64,000 bases of DNA from JBHENC01 sp046262295 (GCA_046262295.1 JBHENC010000001.1:124001-188000), one strand, 5' to 3'. Shown: positions 25,142-34,206, numbered from the stretch's first letter. Program-made: numbers and translations. Notes: generated from the sequence alone by a model not told the origin.

Positions 25142-25219
25142 TTATCCCCCGTTGTGTGGTCTATCATTGTCCATTGGTTAGTAAGTATTACAAACTGTCT
25201 CGGCCATTTCCACCGGGAT

Positions 25220-25327
25220 TCAGGATTTTTCGCCCGACCCCGGCGCGGCCATCTTGCGATGCTGTTCCGCGAGCACGCCCGAAGGCGTCACGGTGGCGAT
25301 AGCAAGTGGACGTGTATTTGAAGACAT
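25220..25327 (-). CDS. Possible 35-residue peptide
   Basis: A short frame, MSSNTRPLAIATVTPSG to APGSGEKS, preceded by a very good ribosome site (AGGGAGGA, 25331-25338). No family is recognised. It may be the stump of a longer gene. Kept only because the ribosome site is strong. Confidence 0.3.
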   Translation of the reverse strand: MSSNTRPLAIATVTPSGVLAEQHRKMAAPGSGEKS

Positions 25328-25420
25328 AAATCCTCCCTGAAGATTTGATCGAAACTAGCCGAATTATTTTATGAGTTAATTCGCGCGGGTTAATGCTGAT
25401 TGATAACTATGTGGTATCTG

Positions 25421-25576
25421 TTATCTAAACGTCACTTTTAGTTGCTGCTCACCGATCAAAGTGGACACCGTGACGCCTGAATTTTGTGCTGCGGCGGAGA
25501 TCGTCCGCCCTTGCCCGGCTACCAATCGGGCAGCGACTTTCTTGTACTCTTTCGTAGATTGTTTTCGTTCTTTCAT
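25421..25576 (-). pseudogene. IS3-type transposase OrfA remnant
   Basis: MKERKQSTKEYKKVAARLVA, GRTISAAAQNSGVTVSTL looks like the first helix-turn-helix of an IS3-family OrfA (MKKRxxYTKEFKxxAVxLV type). It stops after 51 residues, without the leucine zipper or the OrfB integrase. No terminal inverted repeats were recognised. Confidence 0.5.
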
Positions 25577-25651
25577 CGTGTCTCCGGTGTATCGGTCATC
25601 GTGGAGGCTCAAAAGCGTCTTCCCTCTCGACTGTTGGGATTTAAGGTTCAA

Positions 25652-26114
25652 CTCCCCGGCTCACAAAATGTTTGACATTCTTGAGAAGCAGGAATATGCT
25701 GCACACTCTCAAACGCGGTCTGTTCTTGCGATAGTTTTTCTCTAGCTAGCCTCGCTTAGATTATTACATTAGGATTGGTGGCGAATGACAGGTCTAGCCC
25801 GAAGCAAAGCCTCAGCCTCTATTCACAGCATTCTTCAGGCAAGCTGCTTCCCGCAGGCAACATAAAATCCCAAGCTGCCACTTCATACGTCACTTACCTC
25901 TGGTGCGCACTCAAGTAATTGCCAAGTTAAATTAATCGCCCATCGGAAGGTAAAGAAAGGCCTTTAACAAGTCTCCTCTTTCTATCTCCGCCTGCGCCGC
26001 AAATGCGCGCTTCGCAAGGAAATCGTCTGGAGATTTGACTGCACCGAAACATAGAAGAAGGCGAGACGGAATCCCGTCCGCACGCGGCTCACCGCACCTA
26101 CGAAGGAGAGCAAC
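25652..26114. other. Intergenic region upstream of gasdermin operon
   Basis: About 460 bases without a supported gene. It must contain the promoter of the gasdermin/GH19/CHAT genes, but no clear pair of -35/-10 hexamers was found. A strong ribosome site (AAGGAG, 26103-26108) precedes the gasdermin ATG. Confidence 0.5.
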
Positions 26115-27104
26115 ATGGGCAACTCTGACCCGATACTCAATCTCTTGAAGGATTTTTCTTATAACGTCGTCCGTCTACCGAGGACGGGCATCAGGCCTCT
26201 CCAGATTTTGGAAAAGCAGGGGAACGATTTAGTGGTGCTCGGCGACGTGGCCGACCTCTTTATCGCCGGAAGTTCGCCGCTGCCCGCCGTCGGCCCTGAC
26301 GAACAGGCCGCGTTCATCAACGGCAAGCGGACGCGAAGTCTCTCGATCAGCGTCGGTCTCTCCCTGCTGGGGGGCATTATCGGGGCGATGACCGGATCGA
26401 AGGTCAAGCTCGACGTCGTGTACAAGAAAGCGAGCGCGCTGGCCTTTGAATTCAACGATGTGCAGGTCAACCAGACCAACCAAATCCAGCTCAGCAAGTT
26501 CCTCACCGCCGCCAGAATTGACGAGACCGTAGGCCCGCCCGCGAAACTTCTCGAGGCCGACAAACTTTACGTCATAACCGGCACGATCAAGAGCAGGAAG
26601 TTCACCGCCGAAGCCGCACGGGATGGCGGCGTGTCGGCTGAAGTGGATGTCCCGCTCATCAAGTCTATTGTCAGCGGCTCTGTGGGCGTGACGACAGAAG
26701 GTGCGAACAACTCGAAAATCTCCTATGAGGGCACTGTCCCGCTCGTGTTCGGCTTTCAAGCCATCCGCATGGAGTTCGAGCAGGGGAAGTTCAAAGGTTT
26801 CAAGCAGGTTGACGCGACTTCCGTCGCGCTACGCGATGTGGGCACGAAGAGCGGCAAGACCGAACCCGAAATGCTGAAGACTGAAAGCCCGTTCGTCAAC
26901 TTCTTCAATTCGTTGCCGGACAACGATACAAACGGCGGCGCGAATAAAGGGATGAAGGAAAGCGCAGGCACGTCCGGCGGCGCAGTCAAGCAAGCCGCGA
27001 AGAAATCCGGCGCGAAGAAGGCTGTCGCTAAAAAAGCGGGCGCGAAAAAAGGCGGCGGGAAGAGCGGTACGGCCAAGTCAGGAGCGAAATCCAAGAGAAG
27101 CTGA
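26115..27104 (+). CDS. Bacterial gasdermin-like pore-forming protein with basic tail
   Basis: 329 residues. Residues 1-240 follow the bacterial gasdermin pattern as I know it: YNVVRLPRTGIRPLQILEKQ (16-35), LSISVGLSLLGGIIGAM (76-92), DKLYVITGTIKSRKF (149-163), and YEGTVPLVFGFQAIRM (204-219). These proteins are held inactive by a short C-terminal peptide, cut by a partner protease, and then form large inner-membrane pores that kill the cell during phage attack. Residues 241-285 would hold the linker and inhibitory peptide. Oddities: the usual palmitoylated Cys near residue 3-4 is missing (MGNSDP), and residues 290-329 form a Lys/Ala-rich tail. AAGGAG precedes the ATG. The CHAT protease encoded two genes downstream is the obvious activator. 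The assignment is by motif memory, not a search. Confidence 0.8.
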   Translation: MGNSDPILNLLKDFSYNVVRLPRTGIRPLQILEKQGNDLVVLGDVADLFIAGSSPLPAVGPDEQAAFINGKRTRSLSISVGLSLLGGIIGAMTGSKVKLDVVYKKASALAFEFNDVQVNQTNQIQLSKFLTAARIDETVGPPAKLLEADKLYVITGTIKSRKFTAEAARDGGVSAEVDVPLIKSIVSGSVGVTTEGANNSKISYEGTVPLVFGFQAIRMEFEQGKFKGFKQVDATSVALRDVGTKSGKTEPEMLKTESPFVNFFNSLPDNDTNGGANKGMKESAGTSGGAVKQAAKKSGAKKAVAKKAGAKKGGGKSGTAKSGAKSKRS

Positions 27105-27123
27105 AGCAAAGGAGAATGTAGAG

Positions 27124-28515
27124 ATGAGAGTCTTAAAAAGAGAGATGTCGGGACAAGACGTTAAGCGATGGCAGGAATTTCTGGAGCGTCAGGGACTTAA
27201 TCCGGGCACTCCCGACGGCAGTTTCGGTAAGAACACATTTCAGGCGACGGCGGAGTTCCAGCGGCGGAACGGGCTGGATGACGACGGCGTAGTCGGCGCG
27301 GGCACGCTCGACAAGGCGAAGCAACTCGGCTTCGTCGAGGATGCAGACACGAACGGCACAGGCGGCAGCAGTTCAGTGACAGCCGCATCGCCCGGGTCTT
27401 TCAGCGAACAGAAGCTTGCAGAGATTATGCCCAACCTGAATCCGGGCAAGCGCGCCGCGTACTTCCCTTTTCTCGTCAGCGCGATGCAGGAGTTCGAGAT
27501 CACGACGCCGCTTCGACGGGCGGCATTTCTCGCACAACTCGCGCACGAGTCGGGACAGTTCAGATTCATGGAGGAGATTTGGGGGCCGACACCGGCGCAA
27601 CGCGGTTATGAGGGGCGGCGAGACCTCGGCAACATTCAGCCCGGCGACGGCTTCCGCTATAAGGGGCGAGGCCCGATCCAGATTACCGGCCGCGCCAACT
27701 ACAAAAGGTACGGCGATCTGCTGGGCATAGATTTAGTCAACAGCCCCGCGCTCGCCGCGACACCTGAAGTCGGCTTCCGCACGGCGGGACTCTACTGGAA
27801 GAGTAACGGGTGTAATGCGCTGGCTGACGGCCAACAGTTCGTCGCCATCACCAAGCGGATAAACGGCGGGACGAACGGCCTCGAAGACCGCGTGAGGTAC
27901 TACGACCGTGCCAAGCGCGCGCTCGGCATCTCCGGTACGCGCAGCATTGACGACATCGTGCGCGAAACTCCCGACACGGACGAGGAGACCGGCAGAGTCT
28001 TCACAAGAGGCTTGGACAGTCCCGGCGAGATCACGCCCGCTGCCGAAGAGCGCAACGCCGAGCAGCCCGCCAAGTCGGACGTAGGCGGCGGCAGAGCGAA
28101 GAAGGGAAAGAGCAAGAAAGCCGCCGCGACGAAACCAGCCGCGCGAAAGTCTCCGGCCGGAAAAGCCGCCGCGTCAAAACCGCCCGCCGTGAAAAGAACT
28201 GCTAAGACAGCGGCGAAGAAATCAACCGCCCAAAAGTCTGCGTCGAAGCCCGCCGCAAAGAAGACAGCTGCGAAGAAGTCAGGCGCGAAGACAGCTGCCA
28301 AAAAGTCTGTGGCGAAAAAATCTTCGTCGAAGAAGTCCGTCCCATTGCGCGCTGCAAAGTCGAGCGCTAAGGCGGGCGCGGCGAAGGGATCAGGCAAGAC
28401 TACGGGTAAGGCCGCGACAGGCGCCGGCAAAGCGACAACGGCCGCGAGCAGGTCAGCCGCGAAAAGAGTCGCCAAAGGCTCGAAGGCGCCGGGACGTGCC
28501 GCGCGCGGGCGCTAA
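27124..28515 (+). CDS. Peptidoglycan-binding GH19 lytic enzyme with histone-like tail
   Basis: 463 residues. Residues 4-66 are a PG_binding_1 domain (GQDVKRWQEFLERQGLNPG, FGKNTFQATAEFQRRNGL); 95-268 are a GH19 chitinase/lysozyme-type domain with the acid Glu142 in LAHESG, Glu150, and GRGPIQITGRANY. Residues 320-463 are almost only Lys, Ala, Ser and Pro (AAKKSAAKK style). No signal peptide or membrane helix is visible at the N-terminus, so it should stay in the cytoplasm until the membrane opens, like a phage endolysin. It is 19 bases after the gasdermin gene, with AAGGAG 27113-27118. Probably cleaves peptidoglycan; chitin is the alternative substrate of the family. Confidence 0.88.
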   Translation: MRVLKREMSGQDVKRWQEFLERQGLNPGTPDGSFGKNTFQATAEFQRRNGLDDDGVVGAGTLDKAKQLGFVEDADTNGTGGSSSVTAASPGSFSEQKLAEIMPNLNPGKRAAYFPFLVSAMQEFEITTPLRRAAFLAQLAHESGQFRFMEEIWGPTPAQRGYEGRRDLGNIQPGDGFRYKGRGPIQITGRANYKRYGDLLGIDLVNSPALAATPEVGFRTAGLYWKSNGCNALADGQQFVAITKRINGGTNGLEDRVRYYDRAKRALGISGTRSIDDIVRETPDTDEETGRVFTRGLDSPGEITPAAEERNAEQPAKSDVGGGRAKKGKSKKAAATKPAARKSPAGKAAASKPPAVKRTAKTAAKKSTAQKSASKPAAKKTAAKKSGAKTAAKKSVAKKSSSKKSVPLRAAKSSAKAGAAKGSGKTTGKAATGAGKATTAASRSAAKRVAKGSKAPGRAARGR

Positions 28516-28650
28516 CCCCTCGCGCCGCTTACTGATAGAGCGCGGCGGATAACATAGACGAGCGTTCCTTGAGGCTGGAAACTCATTCAGTACGGCCAGA
28601 CGCTCGTTTCCATAAACTCACCGTGCGGACACCGTGTAGGAGACAGACCA

Positions 28651-31600
28651 ATGTTGAACGAGAGAGAGTTCATCGCCCAAGTTGAATTGGCGGATGTTGA
28701 CGAGCTGGCTAGATTGCTCGAACACCCCACGACCGCACAGGAGCGTGCGTTGCGCGCGCATCTCGGAGACGAACGCTACCAGCGTATGCACGGCCTCGCG
28801 CTGAAGCGCAGCACTACACGCTCCATGACAAGAGACGCGAATCGCCCTAACGTCGTCGTCATACACGGCATCATGGGAGCAGAACTGAGCGTCAGCGGCA
28901 TCAACGGCGGCAGCGGCGACCTGACGTGGGTCAGCTACTGGCGAATCATGCGCGGCTGGCTCGACCGCCTGCGCCTGACCCCTGACGGGCGCGGCGAGGC
29001 GAACGACAATTTTCGCGTCAGAGCCAGCGGCACTATGAAGCGATACTACGGTGAGTTGATGCTCTCGCTCGCACAGCGCAACAATGTTAAGGACTTTTTC
29101 TTCGACTGGCGCAAAGACCTCAACATCGCCGCCGACGCGCTCAACTCGAAGATCAATGAGTGGTTCGGCAACGAACCCGTCCACATCGTCGCACACTCGA
29201 TGGGCGGCCTCGCCGCGCGCACCTTCATCTCTAATTATTCCGCGCGCTGGCAGAAGATGTGGGACAGCGATAACGGAACGCGCGGCGGGCGGCTCATCAT
29301 GCTGGGGACGCCGAATCATGGCTCTTATACCATCCCGACCGTCATGACCGGTCTCGAAGGCATGGTCAGGAAACTCGCCGCGCTCGACCTCCGGCACGAT
29401 ACCGGCGAGCTACTCGAAACGCTCAACACCTTCGTCGGAACCTACCAAATGCTTCCGTCGCCGCGCGTGGCGCCCGAAGCTACCGCCCTCTACGACGTTG
29501 CCACCTATAGCCCTTTCAAAGTCAACGTCTCGCAGGAACACCTCGATGGGGCGCGCAGTTTTCATGACAAGCTCGCCGGGGTCGCTGACAGCCAGCGCAT
29601 GATCTACGTCGCCGGTTCAAATAGGCCGACGCTTTCCGGCGTCAAGGACTGGCGCAAGCTCGACAAGCTCGAAGGCTACGACATCACGCGCGAGGGAGAC
29701 GGGCGCGTCCCTCATCGTCTCGGCAAGCTCGAAGGCGTCAAGATGTACTACATAGAGGAAGATCATGGCGCGCTTTCGACAAACACCACGATCATGCGGG
29801 CGCTCGACGATCTGCTGTCAACGGGCGAGACACGCCTCCTCAGCGATACCCTCCCGGCCATCCGTGCCGTGCAGCCCAGAGACGAGAGAGCCGTGCGGGA
29901 TGAGATGGAGACGAATCTGAAAAAAGAACTGGGTGAGATAACAGACTCGCTCTCCCGCATGAGGATGCGTACCGTTCGCCGCGCGACACGCGCGGGCGAG
30001 CCTATCGTCGAATCCGCCGATGGCGAGACAGTGCCCGACGAACGCTACGGCCCGGAACAGCGACGTCTGGAAGAGAACGTCATGCGGGGCTTCCTCGGCG
30101 GCGAGCCGGGCACAGCCTCCAGAGGTTTCGAGGTCGAACCATTCAAGGGATACGGGAAGCGCGCAGTGGCGACGATTGAGATCGGGCTTGTGCTCGGAGG
30201 GATTGAAGAAGTCCACAAAGTGCGGATGCGTTCAGGCAACGGCAACGCAAACCCGGTTGATGTCATCGCTGTCGGCCACTACATCGGCGTGCGCCCGCAA
30301 GCGGCGGAAGAAAGTCTCGACGTGAGCATCTCCACTGCGCTCTTCAAATGGGGAACGAATGAAAGAAACAAAGACCGAAGATCGGAACTGCTTCTGACCC
30401 AGTACACCGACCGGGGCATCGTTCACGGCAAACTGGGCGAGCCTTTCTTCCTGCCCGACCCGCGTGATCGCGGCGGGAAAGACTTTTCCGGCGAGCGGAT
30501 CATCGCCATCGCGGGCATGGGCGAGCCTGCCAACTTCGGCGCGTCTGAACTGACCGTGCTGGCGCGCGAGCTGTGCTGGTCGCTGGGGCGGCTGAAGAAA
30601 CAACACCTCGCCACCGTCCTGATCGGATCGGGCAACGGGAACATGGCAGTGCGCGAGGCAGTCGCATCATGGATAGAAGGCGTGCGCCGCGCCCTGACAG
30701 GCTCGATCTTTGACGAAGGATGGCGGCTTGACCGCATCACCTTCGTCGAAAACGACCCGCGCAAAATTAGGGAAATCGAGAATGCTTTGAAGGCCGAAAC
30801 GAAATGGCAGGCGGCGGCTACCGATTCGGCAGAGCAGGCGGGCAATCGGAAAAACGACGGGGCTAGAACAGAGCGCATGGTTATCAATTACGTGCCCCTG
30901 AGTAAGGCGGAGATGGATGAAGTTCAGAGCAAGATAGAAGAGAGAGAACGAGCGCGATGGCAAAGAGCAAAGACGCCTGACGATGGGACTAAGAAACGGG
31001 CGGCCGCCCCGACCCGCGTCAACTTGAGCCTTGATGTGCCGAAGAAGACATATCGCTTCGGCGCGATCACCGATATAGCCTCAGTGCCCGAGCGCGACAT
31101 CAGAGTTGACCCGAAACTCATCATGCAAGCTAACGACGAAATGGTAGGCGAGCGGGCGAGCGCGATGCAGTTGGAGCGCGGTCGCTTTCTCGAAGGCCTG
31201 CTGATGCCTAACGATCTGCGGCGACACCTGTACACTAACGCCCCACTCGTCCTGATGCTCGACGCGACGACGGCACGCATCCACTGGGAGATGGTCGCCC
31301 AACCGGAGATCACCATCGCGCCCGGCATGACCGCCACTGATGACGCTAACGAGGTGGACGAGGAAATTTATAAAAAAGGCTTTCTCGGAACCACGCGCGG
31401 ACTGACGCGGCAGCTGCGCACTACGTTCGCGCCGCCGCCGGAACCACCGCCGCCGCCGCGCCGCGTCCTGCGCGTGCTCGTCGTCGCCGATCCGGCGGCG
31501 GACGCACACCTGCCGGGCGCGCAGGAAGAGGGTGTCGAAGTTGCAGACCTGTTCGAGAGCTATAACCTAGCTTATCAGGACGACCCGGAGCGTTCGCAGA

Positions 31601-32295
31601 TACAGGTCAAGAGGATGTTCGGCCCCCTTGAAGCAACGCGCACGAATGTCCTGCGCGAGTTGATGTCGCGTCCCTACGATGTGCTTCATTATGCGGGTCA
31701 CTGCGTCTTTCAGTGGGACGGCGACCCTGACGCATCGGGCTGGATTTTTAACGCGAAGGAGCGGGAACTGCTGTCAGCTTACGAGCTGAACCGGATAGAC
31801 CGCGTGCCGAAGTTCGTCTTCTCGAACGCTTGCGAGTCGGGCATCACGCCCGACCGCTCCGAGGAGCGCAGCGCGGGACTCGCCCCGAGCTTCGCCGAGG
31901 CGTTCTTCAATCGCGGAGTTTCCAACTTCGTTTGCACCGCATGGCCTGTTGACGATTTGGGAGCGCGGGAATTCGCCCTCACACTCTATGCCCGACTGCT
32001 CGGACTTAGCGCGGTGGCAGATCAGCCCGGTCGCTATGAGCGTGACATTGAGGGTTCTCAACCCATGCACCTTGCCATGCGCGACGCCCGCAGAAAGGTC
32101 GCCGTCACGCCAAACGGCAGAACTACATGGGGCGCATATCAGCACTACGGCAGTCCTTACTTTCAGCTATTCTACCCACCAAAGAAGGAAGATAATGATA
32201 AGCCCATGCCTGCAACACCGCGCAGTAGAGCTGGCAAAGCAGTCGCCACTGCCGATAAAAAGCGCCCGCGCAAGAGACCTAAAAACCGGAAGTGA
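28651..32295 (+). CDS. Alpha/beta hydrolase-CHAT protease fusion
   Basis: 1214 residues. Residues 64-390: LCAT/PGAP1-like alpha/beta hydrolase, VVVIHGIMGAELS, nucleophile Ser183 in AHSMGG, candidate His372 in EEDHGAL. Residues 400-480: charged helices. Residues 490-710: a macro/M17-N-like alpha/beta domain (IIAIAGMGEPANFG, TVLIGSGNGN). Residues 935-955: proline-rich linker. Residues 955-1185: CHAT caspase-fold protease with His1017 in HYAGHC and Cys1061 in SNACESG. The C-terminus is basic (KKRPRKRPKNRK). No signal peptide. Likely sensor and protease that cleaves the gasdermin encoded upstream; the lipase-like domain might act on membrane lipids or be a sensing part. It starts 135 bases after the GH19 gene with an AGGAGA ribosome site. 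Confidence 0.88.
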   Translation: MLNEREFIAQVELADVDELARLLEHPTTAQERALRAHLGDERYQRMHGLALKRSTTRSMTRDANRPNVVVIHGIMGAELSVSGINGGSGDLTWVSYWRIMRGWLDRLRLTPDGRGEANDNFRVRASGTMKRYYGELMLSLAQRNNVKDFFFDWRKDLNIAADALNSKINEWFGNEPVHIVAHSMGGLAARTFISNYSARWQKMWDSDNGTRGGRLIMLGTPNHGSYTIPTVMTGLEGMVRKLAALDLRHDTGELLETLNTFVGTYQMLPSPRVAPEATALYDVATYSPFKVNVSQEHLDGARSFHDKLAGVADSQRMIYVAGSNRPTLSGVKDWRKLDKLEGYDITREGDGRVPHRLGKLEGVKMYYIEEDHGALSTNTTIMRALDDLLSTGETRLLSDTLPAIRAVQPRDERAVRDEMETNLKKELGEITDSLSRMRMRTVRRATRAGEPIVESADGETVPDERYGPEQRRLEENVMRGFLGGEPGTASRGFEVEPFKGYGKRAVATIEIGLVLGGIEEVHKVRMRSGNGNANPVDVIAVGHYIGVRPQAAEESLDVSISTALFKWGTNERNKDRRSELLLTQYTDRGIVHGKLGEPFFLPDPRDRGGKDFSGERIIAIAGMGEPANFGASELTVLARELCWSLGRLKKQHLATVLIGSGNGNMAVREAVASWIEGVRRALTGSIFDEGWRLDRITFVENDPRKIREIENALKAETKWQAAATDSAEQAGNRKNDGARTERMVINYVPLSKAEMDEVQSKIEERERARWQRAKTPDDGTKKRAAAPTRVNLSLDVPKKTYRFGAITDIASVPERDIRVDPKLIMQANDEMVGERASAMQLERGRFLEGLLMPNDLRRHLYTNAPLVLMLDATTARIHWEMVAQPEITIAPGMTATDDANEVDEEIYKKGFLGTTRGLTRQLRTTFAPPPEPPPPPRRVLRVLVVADPAADAHLPGAQEEGVEVADLFESYNLAYQDDPERSQIQVKRMFGPLEATRTNVLRELMSRPYDVLHYAGHCVFQWDGDPDASGWIFNAKERELLSAYELNRIDRVPKFVFSNACESGITPDRSEERSAGLAPSFAEAFFNRGVSNFVCTAWPVDDLGAREFALTLYARLLGLSAVADQPGRYERDIEGSQPMHLAMRDARRKVAVTPNGRTTWGAYQHYGSPYFQLFYPPKKEDNDKPMPATPRSRAGKAVATADKKRPRKRPKNRK

Positions 32296-32446
32296 CGGTA
32301 CTCGTTAAAAGCTTTCCGGCGGGCGCGCAGATCGCGTTGCCCGCCCCTTTCTCTCGCATCTTCTCCCGATAAAGTTCGATATCAGAAGCATCATCGTTGA
32401 TTAAACACGGAGAAGCTGTCATATCATGCTTCCTGACTCGATCATG

Positions 32447-32624
32447 GTACGGCATCGGCGAGGTGGTCAGGCCGCGCGAAGTTACATAAAGCGGCACGTT
32501 CCACCATTGATTGATGAGCGGAGTTTGCGCCAACCGTATCTTGCCGACAATCTGCGTCCACATATGCAGCGTCCGTATCCTGCCACTCTTCCAACGGCAA
32601 TGACGGCCACACATCTTTGTTCAT
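32447..32624 (-). pseudogene. DUF5996 protein, N-terminal fragment with frameshift
   Basis: From ATG 32624: MNKDVWPSLPLEEWQDT, then after a frame change near 32575, TLHMWTQIVGKIRLA and NQWWNVPLYVTSRGLTTS. This is the conserved start of DUF5996 proteins, which normally run to about 300 residues. After residue 60 the similarity ends, though a frame stays open to 32279. So both a frameshift and a large 3' loss are present. Function of the family unknown. Confidence 0.65.
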
Positions 32625-32670
32625 AAATTTTGCTCCCGTAAACTTGAATCTCCGACGACAACCCTTACGC

Positions 32671-33369
32671 TCAGGCAAGATCGAAAAGCAGTATTTCCGC
32701 TTCTTCGCCCGCCAGAATATCAAGCGAGAGTTCTTCGCTGATGGCCGCCCCGTCGCCTGTCTGAAGCCGGGTGCTGTTAAGGCTAACCGCGCCTTTGATA
32801 ACCTGTAACCACGCATGACGGCCTTCGCCGGGTTGATACGAAATCTCTTCGCCGGGCGCGAGCAAAGCATCGTACAGCCGGACGTCCTGATAAACCGTCA
32901 ACGTGCCATCCTGCCCGCCGCGAGAGGCCACGAGACGCAACCGCCCGCGTCTTTCCGCTTCGGAAAATTCGCGCTGCTCGTAGTAAGGCTTTATGCCTTC
33001 TTGCTCCGGCTTAATCCAGATTTGCAGTAGATGCACACGCTCTGTCTGAGAGGCGTTGACCTCGCTATGGCTGACGCCCGTTCCGGCGCTCATCTTCTGC
33101 ACTTCTCCGGGACGAATCACGCCGCTGGCCCCCGTCGAATCACGGTGCTGGAGCGCTCCTTCCAGAACGTAAGTGATTATCTCCATGTTGTCATGCGAAT
33201 GCGTGCCGAAGCCGCCCGCCGGAGCAATGTAGTCTTCGTTGATGACGAGCAGATCACGAAAGCCCGTCCAACGCGGATCGTAATAGCGATTGAACGAGAA
33301 CGTGTGATTGCCGTCGAGCCAACTCGTCTGCGTCTTGCCACGTTCGCGTGCGTATCTGATTTTAATCAT
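32671..33369 (-). CDS. Pirin family bicupin
   Basis: 232 residues, complete, YhhW/quercetinase-like. First cupin: FRDLLVINEDYIAPAGGFG, THSHDNMEIITYVLEGALQH (metal-binding His residues), EVQKMSAGTGVSHSE. A second cupin without clear ligands follows (VYQDVRLYDALLAPGEE). Members bind iron and some cleave quercetin; physiological role is usually unknown. Lies upstream of the DUF5996 remnant, and divergent from nothing obvious. Confidence 0.93.
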   Translation of the reverse strand: MIKIRYARERGKTQTSWLDGNHTFSFNRYYDPRWTGFRDLLVINEDYIAPAGGFGTHSHDNMEIITYVLEGALQHRDSTGASGVIRPGEVQKMSAGTGVSHSEVNASQTERVHLLQIWIKPEQEGIKPYYEQREFSEAERRGRLRLVASRGGQDGTLTVYQDVRLYDALLAPGEEISYQPGEGRHAWLQVIKGAVSLNSTRLQTGDGAAISEELSLDILAGEEAEILLFDLA

Positions 33370-33504
33370 TTTACTTCTCTCCCCTTATGTCGGTTAATCT
33401 TTTCCAGAGCGCCTTGATGGTTTTTTTAACGTTGCAAGCGACCGGCGTCGCCAGCCATTGCCGCTTATAACACAAGTCGTTATAACGACTATCGGGCTAA
33501 AAAT

Positions 33505-33974
33505 TCATTTCGGTCTATCGAGCACCCTCTTCAGTAACTTACTTAAAGAAGCAAGCTGCTTTTCTTCCAGATGTCCAAGTTGGCGGCGGTGGCATTCGGC
33601 GATGGGCTTATCGAGCGTGGCGAGCAGGCGCAGTCCGCCGTCAGTGATGCGCGCGATGATAACGCGGCGATCCTTCGTTTCGCGCTCACGCGAAATCAAG
33701 TTACCCGTTTCCAAGCGATCCAGCAATCGCGTAATGTCGGAATCCTTTGTCACCATCCGCTCGCTGATTTCCCTGCACGATATGCCTTCTCGTCCCGCAC
33801 CGCGCAAAATTCTAAGCACGTTGTATTGCGTAGGCGTTAGATCAGCCTGCTTGAGCATCTCGTTGATGCCCCCCAGAGCATCTCCGATGCACGCTGAATG
33901 TTGAGGTAAACCTCTTCTTCCCGGCAGGCAAAAGGTTTTGTCTGATTCGACTCTTTTGGTAGCTTTGAAGTCAT
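33505..33974 (-). pseudogene. MarR family regulator with a homopolymer frameshift
   Basis: From ATG 33974: MTSKLPKESNQTKPFACREE and NIQRASEML; the frame then breaks at a run of six C (six G on the coding strand, 33869-33874). One added G restores EMLWGGINEMLKQADLTPTQ and the complete winged helix: YNVLRILRGAG, EISERMVTKDSDITRLLDRLE, RRVIIARITDGG. From 33858 to 33505 the frame is intact, 117 residues, and could be translated alone without helix 1. It may regulate the neighbouring pirin gene (136 bases downstream on the same strand), which is a guess from position. Confidence 0.75.
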
Positions 33975-34141
33975 CGAAAACAGGATACTCCTTATAACGA
34001 CAATCGTCAGGAGGAATTACGCCCCATTGGTGCGACGCCGCTCCTTTTTACTTTAGCGGCATGGCCGAAGCGGTGAAGAGGTGGCGAAAAAGGACTTCAA
34101 ACGGTAAACCGGAGAAGTGGAAACGCAAGACGGGCGGCTCG

Positions 34142-34165
34142 CGGGCAGGGACAAAGCCCTGCCCG
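34142..34165. other. Strong hairpin
   Basis: CGGGCAGGG pairs perfectly with CCCTGCCCG over a six-base loop ACAAAG. It lies about 40 bases past the pgi stop codon; it could be a pgi transcript end, though no T tract follows on either strand. Confidence 0.4.
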
Positions 34166-34187
34166 TGCGGTGATGACGGTTTCGTTG

Positions 34188-34206
34188 AAAGCCCGGCGGG
34201 TTTTCA
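34188..34206 (-). terminator. Hairpin at the pgi stop codon
   Basis: Minus-strand GAAAACCCG and CGGGCTTTC can pair (one G-U), with almost no loop, overlapping the pgi TGA. A weak terminator candidate. Confidence 0.3.

Noticed and set aside
26159..28475. Minus-strand frames opposite the gasdermin and GH19 genes
   Set aside because: Composition (Ala/Phe/Asp-rich opposite Lys/Ala codons) is explained by the coding strand; no ribosome sites.
26115..32295. Prophage lysis cassette as explanation for the GH19 gene
   Set aside because: No capsid, tail, portal, terminase or integrase gene is nearby, and the flanking genes are a gasdermin and a CHAT protease.
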